A stretch of DNA of 64,000 nucleotides, taken from Hirundichthys speculiger. Lineage: Eukaryota; Chordata; Actinopteri; Beloniformes; Exocoetidae. Shown piece by piece: positions 37,616-46,646 of the stretch (position 1 is its first letter; each line of letters opens with the position of its first letter). The notes under the pieces are model-generated. The model was not told the origin of the DNA and made no database searches. It worked only from the letters and a program-made list of their open reading frames with translations. A program made the translations under genes and the position numbers. The stretch lies in contig JAGFBZ010002033.1 of the NCBI GenBank assembly GCA_018398805.1, forward strand, positions 3,371,501 through 3,435,500, given 5' to 3'.

Positions 37616-39591
37616 TCATGTGTTATTCATTTGCCTGGGCTACTGCCTGATGGCGTTGTAATGACTGTTGATCATTTCAGCTGTACACTGGATTAAGATT
37701 TTCACCAGTTCATTTTTTTTTTTCCCCTTAGACATCCCAGAATCGAGGCGCAGACCTGTGGTTAAACCCATATGAATAACGCAATTAAGTCGACATCCTC
37801 AGGAAGCGTAGCTGGCTTATAATCAAATTATAATCAGATTCCCATGGACTTTGAAAAAGCATCATAAAACTGTGTTCAATTATTCACATAGCAAATATAT
37901 TACAGCTTCTTGTTTATAAAATCTCGAGCCTGCCACCCATCAGTGCACACTTTTTGCCCCAGAGCAACCCTGGCCGGTCCTCTCACAACAGAAGTCAGAG
38001 AGGGCTCACAGCCACAATATTAAAAAGGGAAAAGCCACTTGCTGGTTCTGCAATATAAGTGTAAATATGGGCATCCTTAGAAAAGCTGAGTTATGAATAA
38101 TGGAAACTGACTGCCCTTGGTATTCGTGGAACAGGGAATGTTCTTCCACAAAACTGAAGAAGAAAGTTCACATTACCTGGACGTCTTTTTCCTTTGCTGG
38201 CTGTTTGCACACATGGCCATCAGGAGCAAACGGTGGGTGCTTCAGGCCTTTTGGTTGACATTCCTCTTGTATATCTTTTTCCTTAAGAGATGCATCTAAA
38301 ATGCAGCTGAAGAGGTATTTGTTGCCATCTGTCACAACAGATAGGTCGATGATGCACTGGCCTCACCAGCAAATGTTGAGAATTAAAAGACAGGACATTC
38401 ACTTCAGGGTGACAATGAAGGCAGTGATGATTGCTGTTGCTTTTGCAAGAGAAAATAAAAAAAGCCCCCAACAGAAAACTTAGACTGAAAGGGATTTAAT
38501 GTGCTTAATTTAATCCCTTGTTGCATTAAACCTGTCACATTGTCCTTATTGATTTTTTTTCTCCGTCAGCAGATTACTGTCTCACTTCTGGTTGCTGATC
38601 GGTCAGATGCAGCAAAGCAGGGTCAGCTGTCTCATTAGACATTAGTTAGTAGGTTGAAGAGTAAAGAAAGGAACAGGATAGATGACCTTTGATATGTTTA
38701 TGCTGACTTTGTCATTTTGTGTTTCCAGCTGAGTCCTCAGTGCCATCTCAGCATCAGTGAAGTGATATCTGTGATATTAACAGGGTTCGCACCTCCGATC
38801 TGTCATGATTAAATGGCTAAGTCGCCACTGAACCACAGCTAGATTAAAATGCTTCATATGCCATTCCCAATGACGAGAGTGGGTCTTTAATAGGGGCTTG
38901 AAAGTGGACTTGCATACAGAATATTTCAGTGAAATATTAACAATATGACAATCATAGAGAAACACAGTCATAACACTTAAAAACTTTCCTCGGATATGAA
39001 ATGCATTTTTATTGGCTCTGAGTATAAAAATGTCATATAAATCAATTTTACAATCCACTTCACTGTCCACATTGGATTAATGGTGATCACGTACAGCCAT
39101 GCTGCTGTCACTACAGGATTACCTGCAGATGCTGTATTTTCTTATTTAACTATGCACATTTATTTGCATTCTTACACAGATGTATGCCTTTGCACGATCA
39201 TGTCTTGCAGGTTCACAAACCATTATTCCTGTCTCTTGGACCTCATGTGAACACGTGTGTGCTTTTGCTAATTGTGTCCAAGGACTTCAGTTAGCTGATG
39301 TGGACTACGTCAGGCAGTCCGAAGCACGCTCAGAACTGATAGACATGGGGTACAACAAAGTATTTGAATACTAATAATTAAGATAGGTTTTAAGATTTTA
39401 TTTTGAATAAATTAAGAAAAGACTTCAGAGACCCGATTTTGTTTTGTCACTGTTGACTCATGTATAAAAAAAGGAAAAAAAAAAAACTGGAATCTAATTT
39501 AAGATGAAGGATGGGCTTTATAAAGAAGTGTTTTTTTTTTTTGGTATGATACTGCTACTGCAGACAGTAGTTTATAATACTATTGCTACCA
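37616..39591. other. Unclassified non-coding sequence
   Basis: No gene or repeat recognised; T-run at 39531-39542. Confidence 0.5.
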
Positions 39592-39592
39592 C

Positions 39593-39623
<31 letters not shown>

Positions 39624-39629
39624 TAATAG
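39592..39629. repeat. (AAT)n microsatellite
   Basis: About twelve AAT repeats with one interruption near the end. Confidence 0.95.
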
Positions 39630-42069
39630 AACCATGGTTAAAGTGCTCTGTCTGTATTTGTTCAAAATTAGTGAAGGGCCTGTTCATCAAAGTGAATGAA
39701 CTTTTTCTTTTTTGAATGAATGAAGCTTGGATGCTTAATGAAAAAAAAAAGCATTTAAAGAAAATAAACAAAAAAATAGTTTTAAAAGTGTGTTGAATAT
39801 TGTACCAATGTTCTGGCTTTATACAAACATTGCTTTGGTGCCATTCTTAACCGTATGGAGTAATGTTCAAGGCCATTGCTCTCTTCTACCAGTTATGTCC
39901 ACTGGTGCAGCAGCAAAATATCATGAAGAGCCACAGGAGGGTGATCTTTGTTTTTTTTTTTTTTTTTTTTTTTTACAACCTTTTTTTTTTGTATAAGAGC
40001 CCAGGAGATGATAATTCATGGAAACAGAGAAAAGTTGCCTGGAAGCGTTGTGTTCAAGTGTCTCTTCTGTCTCTTCACACATTCATCAATAAACTGAGAC
40101 ACCATTTGTGTCCACTTACTTCTCAAGTGTCATGATTGCTTCCATGGCGACAGCAGTGTTTCACATTATCCATGTAGGAGAGACACATGGTAATATTGGT
40201 CTACATCTGTTAATAGATTAAAAAAAATATATATCTACAAAATGAAAAAAAAAGTCCAATATTTATTTTACAGCAAGTGTGCTTGCTGATTGTAAAAGTT
40301 CTGGCTGCTAATATGATTTGTAGGGAGCACATTACATGTAACATCCTGGATGACACATCTGAATGAAGAGTGAAACGATTAACAGAGAAATCATGCATGA
40401 GTGAGTTTGCGCATCAGTCTGCTGTGTATTTGCCAAAACATCCACATATTAAAGCTCACTGAGCCTAATGAACATCCTGCTCTTGTTGATGATCCCATTG
40501 TTGTGTTTGATGAATTTACATAATCGCTACTTTACGCAGATTAGATTTAGCTCCATTAAATTATCCCTCTCTTCCTCTTTGCTTCAGTCGTGGTAATATT
40601 TTTGACTCATACAGGCAACATGTTTGTATGTTGAGAAGTTCATTTTTTCCCTCTCTCTCTTTAAATCAGCCTCTTTAAACACACTGCATGTGCTGGGCTA
40701 CAAAGCTTTTCTTCTTCATTTTTTATCCAATTTTTACATTCTGTGTACCATCATCATTATTTCTCACAATATTTTCTGCTGAGACAGGGACTTCGCAGAG
40801 AGTGTTTTAATGTTTGTGGGTGAGGGTGAAAGGAGGTGGGAGCGGTGGGGGGTGGGGGGTGGAGAGGAAGAAAGCAGAGAGATAATAGTTTGAAGGCTGT
40901 GTCAGTGGTGGGCATGCTTCAGAAAACATCAGGGCAGCATTCAGAGATAAAAACAGGTATACCACCCTATCATGTCCTCAGAGCAACTCTGCTTTGATAT
41001 GTTCTAAAAAAAATCCACTTGATGTCTCTGACAGCACTTTTCCCTTTTTTCTTTCCCATGTAATGACAGTACGCTGTGTGAATGCTAAACACTAAATCAG
41101 AACTGCTTTACAGAGTGTGAATTGCAATAAATTCATTAAATTTGAATTTGTATGCAAGGTGAAATAACTTTAAATCTCAAGTTATCACTTTACAATGGAG
41201 ACAAGATAAAATAATATAAAAGAAGAGGTCTTATTTTCCTTGAACTGGAGTAGATTGCAGTGACCCAATCAAGTTTTGATTTATTTCAGTTTCAACTTTC
41301 TCCATGGTGCATTCAGTGCGAGCAGTTCAGAATTAATTTACATGTCACATGTAAAAAGAAGTCAAAAAACACAATCAGATTTTCATGCCTGTAAGTCACG
41401 AGCAATCAATGGAAAACCCGATTGAACAAACGAGATGTAAAATTTGTCATGTTTTTATTCAACATAATGTTTCAGTATTACATATTTTTCAGTGGGAAAA
41501 GTGAAAATACAGGATTAAAGTAATATATAGCAATAAAACTTCTGAGGGCCATTATTATTTATACATTTTGTCAAACATCAAATTAATTTTTTTTTAGATA
41601 ATACATTGTTGGGCCTTCTTCAAAGATTTGCCAGTTTTGGAACACGGAACCTCCATGGAACATGGAGCCCCCCCCCCCTCCCCACGGGATGACATCATTC
41701 GCATGATATGATATTTTAGTAGCGGTCGAAGTCTGGATTTCAGTTAGTGGTGGAATCATTGCAAAAAATCCTAAATATTTTCACATTAGACAATACAATC
41801 AAGTATTTCTAAGATAGAATAGTATAGAAAATAGAAGTTAGAAAGGTAGCAACCAGGTGACAAAATCATGGATGAGGACCAGCACTCAGATGGAGCATCA
41901 AACAACAAAGTCTGAAAGCTGCTACTTGAAGACGAGTCCATCAGTGTTTCCATCAGTGTTTCAGCGACCTTTACCAGAGGACCTCTGAAGATAAACCAAG
42001 GGCGCATCACGCCGGTGTGTGAGTACAACATCCAGTACAAGCATCAGTATTTCAATTAACAATCGTAGG
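39630..42069. other. Unclassified non-coding sequence with T-, G- and C-rich tracts
   Basis: T-tracts at 39950-39974 and 39981-39990, a G-run cluster at 40818-40863 with five runs of three or more G, and a C-run at 41668-41680. No gene or element seen. The section before 42056 may hold decayed 5' sequence of the piggyBac-like element downstream, but nothing demonstrates it. Confidence 0.45.
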
Positions 42070-42695
42070 TGGGACTTCCACTATACATGCAATTAATATT
42101 GTTATAGTCAACTATAATGTTCATGTGGAAGTGTATTCGAATTGCATATATAGTAGGAAGATTATAGTTTCGTCTCTGCATGTAAAGCGGAAGTCCCACA
42201 TGGCTTCAAAGGCGAAACTATAATCTTCCTACTATATATGCAATTCAAATGCACTTCCACATGAAGATCATCGTCGACAATGACAATATTAATTGCATGT
42301 ATAGCGGAAGTCCTACCTGCTTTCAAAGGCGAAACCATAATCTTCCTACTATATATGCAATTCCAATGCACTTCCACATGAAGATTATCGTCGACAATGA
42401 CAATATTAATTTCATGTATAGCGATTAATAGTGGGAAGATTATAGGTTCGCCTTTGAAAGCAGGTGGGACTTGCGTCATACATGCAATTAATATTTAATA
42501 TTGTCATTGTCATTGACTTCCACAGACAATATTAATTTCATGTATAGCGGAAGTCCCACCTGCTTTCAAAAGGCGAAACTATAATCTTCCTACTATATAT
42601 GCAATTCGAATGCACTTCCACATGAAGATCATCGTTAACAATGACAATATTAATTGCATGTATAGTGGAAGTCCTACCTGCTTTCAAAGGCGAAC
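42070..42695. repeat. Cluster of ~117-bp units in direct and inverted orientation
   Basis: Forward units start GCGGAAGTCC: 42187-42303 and 42304-42420 (both exactly 117 bp, head to tail), 42547-42664 (118 bp) and a truncated one from 42665 to about 42694. Each contains TTTCAAAGGCGAA, TAATCTTCCTACTATATATG, CACTTCCACATGAAGAT and ACAATATTAATT. An almost complete unit in reverse orientation occupies 42070-42186, and a partial reverse unit lies at 42434-42524. The first reverse and first forward unit form an inverted repeat with arms of about 100 bp. Each unit carries a TTAA within ATTAAT. A further reverse-orientation part-unit lies at 44379-44460, beyond the transposase. No coding capacity; family unknown to me. 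Confidence 0.9.
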
Positions 42696-43846
42696 TTTTT
42701 GGAGCTCTTCATCACTGACGAGCTGCTGGAGCACATTGCAGACCAGACCAACAAGTATGCTCGTCAGTACTTTGAAGCGCATCCTGACAGTCTGCCACAC
42801 AGCCGAGGTAATGCCTGGAAACCAGTGTCGGTCCCAGAACTGAAGGCCTTCTTTGGACTGACATTCCTCACAGGCTATGTAAGAAAGCCAAACCTTGAGC
42901 TGTACTGGAGCGTGGATTAAGTTGATGCCACACTATATTTCAGTAGAGTGATGTCAAGGAGCAGGTTCTAAGATAATATGGAAGTTCCTACATTATAATG
43001 ATAATAGATCACAGGATGCAGCTGATAAAATGTACAAAGTCCGCCCTGCTTTAGATTATGTTGTTAAAAAATTCAGAGAGCTGTATCAACCGGGACAAAA
43101 CATCTGTATTGATGAGAGGAATGATGCAATGGCGGGGGCGGCTGTCTTTCAGGGTGTACAACCCAAAGAAGCCCATAAAATACTGGGATAAAATCATACA
43201 TATTGTGTGGCCACAGGGTACTGCTTCAATATGTGGCCTTATGTCGGTGAAGCCAGTACTCTGCAGGATACCGTTTTCTCCCTTCTTGATCGTCTCCCAG
43301 GTTATGGTTATACGCTGTACATGGATAACTTTTACAACTCTGTGGCACTGTGTGAGCGTTTGCTGGGAGCACAAACTAATGTTTGTGGGACACTGAGGAG
43401 GAATCGGGGGGAACCTCAGATCATCAGGGAAGTTGTGCGGCACAATGGCAGGGTTATGGTTGTGGCATGGCAGGACAAACGTTTGGTAAAGATGCTGACA
43501 ACCTGCCATGACGATAGTATGCAGAAGGTTGAGGTGTGGCAGAGGGGACAGAAGGTAAAAGTCTCTCAGCTGAAGCCAGCATGTATAGTAGCGTACAATG
43601 AGTCGACGAATGGGGTGGATAAATTGGACCAAACCATTGCCTATTACCCATTCATCATCTGTCGGCCTTGGAGGAACGGCCGACAGACAGCCCCTTACAA
43701 TACAGACCCTGCAAGCAGGCTTGATGGGGACATGGGCAGACACAGACTTAGTGCCCCTGATGCCCATCAGCAAGAAGTCTAGGCCAGCAAGGAGGTGTAG
43801 GGTCTGTGCACGCAGGGGAGTGTTTCACTGTTTAAGGTGGGAACAC
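42696..43846 (+). pseudogene. piggyBac-like transposase, 5'-truncated and frameshifted
   Basis: Three reading frames together give the DDE_Tnp_1_7-type core. 42696-42920 reads LELFITDELLEHIADQTN, then KAFFGLTFLTGYVRKP and LYWSVD, followed by a TAA. CIDE (first catalytic Asp, codon 43111-43113) is followed by an apparent 2-bp insertion, after which another frame reads MMQWRGRLSFRVYNPKKP. A third frame from about 43207 reads GYCFNMWPYVGEASTLQD and LYMDNFYNSVALCERLLG (second Asp, 43324-43326). It goes on to NGVDKLDQTIAYYPF (third Asp at GVD, 43618-43620). The C-terminal cysteine-rich domain starts as RPARRCRVCARRGVFHC in yet another frame and is cut off by the CA repeat. The N-terminal ~100 residues are absent; the 117-bp repeat abuts the coding sequence directly. 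In the family the three Asp residues catalyse cut-and-paste transposition at TTAA. This copy cannot be active. Confidence 0.9.
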
Positions 43847-43856
43847 ACACACAAAC

Positions 43857-43911
<55 letters not shown>
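43842..43911. repeat. (CA)n microsatellite inside the transposase C-terminal region
   Basis: About 33 CA repeats with two early interruptions. They begin right after the first cysteines of the piggyBac-type C-terminal domain and replace the rest of it. Confidence 0.97.
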
Positions 43912-43995
43912 GCATACCTGAATTGGATATTTGTAAAGATTTGGTCATCGTTTTCAAATGTCAAAGTGTGTTATATAATGTTTTATATATGTGTA

Positions 43996-44001
43996 AATAA
44001 A
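43996..44001 (+). promoter_or_regulatory. Candidate polyadenylation signal of the piggyBac-like element
   Basis: AATAAA about 85 bp past the CA repeat and downstream of the transposase remnant, in AT-rich context. Position fits a former 3' UTR. Confidence 0.45.
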
Positions 44002-44378
44002 TAATTATTTTTGCCATCAAAAACCTTCTGCCTTTTTTTTCTTTGGTTCTATAGAAGGAAACCACTGTTCAGATGTTTTTAGCATCAGTAAAACAAAAAA
44101 ATATTTGTGTTAAACTCACTGTTTTGCTTCTCTTCACCAAAAGCTCATTTTCTCTATTGTTTGGTCAGAAATGGGTGATTTTGGTGAAACTTCCCCATGT
44201 TCTACTGCTGATAACTTAAGACTGGAAGAAGGTAGAAACAAACTTTTTTTTCCTGATGAAAGAAGAGAGTCTACCCTTTATGTTAGTGGTTTCAGTGTTC
44301 ACAGAAAATCAGTCAAAATGCTCCAAAACACTGGCAGTATGAAGCTCTCTGCTGTGCAGCTGTCTGGCAGTCAATGAG

Positions 44379-44460
44379 TTAATATTGTTATTGTCAATGA
44401 TAATATTCATCTGGAAGTGCATGTGAATTGCATATATAGTAGGAAGTTTATAGCTTCAAA
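44379..44460. repeat. Reverse-orientation part-unit of the 117-bp repeat
   Basis: From the TTAA onward the sequence (ATATTGTTATTGTCAATG, then CATCTGGAAGTGCATGTGAA and TTGCATATATAGTAGGAAG) matches the reverse complement of the 42.1-42.7 kb unit, from its internal TTAA through its TATATATGCAATTC block. Confidence 0.85.
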
Positions 44461-44466
44461 TTCTCC

Positions 44467-44667
44467 CTTGGGGACGTCTCCTGACGTCTCCATGCCCAAG
44501 GTGAAGCATATAAAGATAAAGAAAAATGGACCTAAGATTGTCCCTTGAGGCACCCCAAACTTAATCTTATGCTTTCTGGAGGAGCATGTATCCATACTTA
44601 AAAAGAAACATCGATCTGTGAGATAAGAGCTGAACCAGTTAAGAACAGTACCAGAGAGGCCGACCAA
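44467..44667 (-). pseudogene. LINE reverse transcriptase fragment (CR1/L2-like)
   Basis: The minus strand reads VGLSGTVLNWFSSYLTDR, then KFGVPQGTILGPFFFIF. These are the reverse transcriptase blocks before the catalytic Y-A-D-D: G-T-x-L-x-W-F-x-S-Y-L and G-V-P-Q-G-(S/T)-I-L-G-P. Only about 65 residues survive, and the Y-A-D-D block itself is missing. The wording is that of CR1/L2-type fish LINEs (L2, Maui or Rex1 relatives); the exact family is not resolved. It is wedged between the 117-bp repeat and copy 2 of the 29.5-kb repeat, so both boundaries look like rearrangement or insertion junctions. Confidence 0.8.
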
Positions 44668-44668
44668 T

Positions 44669-45012
44669 TATTGCCCAAATCTCATGAAATTTGACAATGG
44701 GAACCTCTATAAAATTTCAACGGCTGATCCAGATCTGATCCAGAAGGCAGATTTTATCACAATGTCTATAAAAACATTGACGTTGTTTAATTTCAATATA
44801 TAGCCTTTGGAAACAAATATTGCATGAAATCTTTATAGCATTATTATTTATTTTTGTGTGCATCACAAAATAAAGGAAGATATGGTACTTTTTTAGCAGT
44901 CCCATATTGTCAGTGCTATATGTACGACTGATATTTATAGTGTGTAAATCGCCATATGGGGGAATTGTTGCGCTCGGCAGAGGTCTGCGCTCTCCGAGTG
45001 CTTTTCTAGTTT
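44669..45012 (-). mobile_element. Non-autonomous repeat, copy 2 (CTCGGAGAGCGC family), with insertion
   Basis: Ends GCTCTCCGAGTGCTTTTCTA at 45010, the reverse complement of the start of copy 1 (29501). It shares the CCATATGGGGGAA, GATCTGATCCAGA and CTCATGAAATTTGACAATGG blocks. It stops at TTATTGCCC where copy 1 continues, so the far end is truncated at the LINE junction. Relative to copy 1 it carries about 179 extra bases (44764-44942), starting GTCTATAAAAA and ending TATTTATAGTGT, between blocks that are adjacent in copy 1. Confidence 0.8.
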
Positions 45013-46602
45013 GAATATATATTTGGAGTCAGCTGTTTTCAATCAATAGGATGTTAGTGGACACCTTCAATCCTTCAAGAAGAAAGAAGGATAGAAAGAG
45101 ATTTCTGTCATATTTGAAGAAAAACCCTATTCTCTTACTCTTTTACTGAACCCTCCCAGGCCTCCCTCCACCCCATTATGTGATGTGACAGATCCTCTGT
45201 CTGTTGGTGATTTGCTGGAAAAAGTTTTTTTCAGCTTGACCTCGCTCTTTTTGTTTGTGGTCAAAGAAGCAAGCGCTGTGAATAAACACCTTTTTTCTAT
45301 TTCTTTTTTTTTTTTTTTTTTACATTGAACTCATAAGATGGGCAGCTAGTGCATTGTGAGGAGATATTCACAGAATGTGATAAAAAGTGGTCTGGGTTAG
45401 ACATCATGGAGAACTACTTACCCTACCTTTAATGGTGAGTACGTACGAGAAGCTTTTAAAAGGATAATTTTTAGGGAAACAAACATTTTCCTGTGTGAGA
45501 ACTCCTCCAATGTGGCTGTCAGTCAACTCGTTTAGGCTCTTAAAGGTTTCAGACGGGGCTGTGCATTCATGCACATTTATAAAATCATAGATAGATAGAC
45601 AGACTGCCCACTCACCACACATCCAGGAACTTAAAGGATGCATTATTCATAACACACTTGCACCCCCACAACATTTTGTACAGCTGAATAGAGGCCCATT
45701 TGCCTGTTCTTGATTAATTTGTTTGTCCGTTTACTGAAACACATGAGAAATTCAATTAGTTTCATAAAGTGGAACAATACTGGGCCTAATAAAAAAAATG
45801 AATCCACAAAACCATATCATTGCTATTTATAACAAAAACACATTTCTCCAATTTGGTATCATGGCTTTCTGTATCCATGGGCTGACTTGATGTTCTCATA
45901 CCCATTTATGCTCAGCTTTGCCCTTCAATGATTTAACATCAAATTAACTTGGCCTAAGCCTGGCTATAACTGAGTCTTACTTCTGATGAAGTGAAAAGCC
46001 ACACTGGTCAAGTCATGTTCATGGGAACTGAGCTCTTTATAGGGTGGTAGATTTCAAGAGTAATAAAAAAAAGGAGCAGAGCCTCTCCAGAGAGGAAGAG
46101 AAACACAAACTCTTGAATACTTTTATGAAATGAAAACAAATTTAACTCAGAATTTCTCAGAATTAAGTAGGAAGAGGAAGGAGAACAGTTTTTTTTAACA
46201 TCAGCTGAAATTCAAAGACTTAAAAAGCATAAATACAAATACAAAATTACTTGAGTTCACTTCTACAATTTGCACATCATGTGTATAACACGTGCAAAGT
46301 CTGATAAATGACAACATACAATCGATTTCCTCTGTGTTCGTATGGTTCAAAACTGTATATTTTAATTCCATTAGATCCATTAAATAAGCTTTTTTGTAAG
46401 CTTATGTTAAAATATTATTATTTTAAGATTATATTATATAAATACCCTATTAAACTTAAATTTACATATGTAATATAAACTATTTACATTTTTATAATAG
46501 TCTTGCAATAATGTACTTGGAAAGCAGCAGAATTAAGGAGGCACTGATCCAGGAAGTCTTCTGTTTTTATTCTCAATGACAAAGCAGGAGAATTATGTAA
46601 TT
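45013..46602. other. Unclassified non-coding sequence
   Basis: T-run at 45304-45321. No gene or transposon recognised. A 9-bp-arm HindIII-type palindrome (ATAAGCTT/AAGCTTAT) is at 46383-46404. Confidence 0.5.
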
Positions 46603-46603
46603 A

Positions 46604-46645
<42 letters not shown>

Positions 46646-46646
46646 T
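46603..46646. repeat. (ATC)n microsatellite
   Basis: About fourteen ATC repeats. Confidence 0.96.

Larger units (their letters stand above)
42696..44382 (+). mobile_element. piggyBac-like element, 3' end intact at TTAA, 5' end lost
   Basis: It runs from the abrupt junction with the 117-bp repeat to TTAA at 44379-44382, where the repeat unit resumes. The final bases (CAGTCAATGAG before TTAA) resemble the 3' end I recall for vertebrate piggyBac-like elements. The 3' non-coding part, about 44035-44378, has no other explanation. A 5' terminal repeat matching this end was not found. Confidence 0.7.

Noticed and set aside
42162..42479. 105-codon minus-strand frame with an internal repeat (INIVIVDD...)
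   Set aside because: It is simply the 117-bp repeat read through twice; the period is a multiple of three, so the frame stays open.
42070..42695. CRISPR array
   Set aside because: Units are directly adjacent, long, and in both orientations, with no unique spacers; the genome is eukaryotic.
43051..43773. 240-codon minus-strand frame, the longest in the window
   Set aside because: It is the antisense shadow of the piggyBac-like transposase, whose plus-strand motifs are clear.
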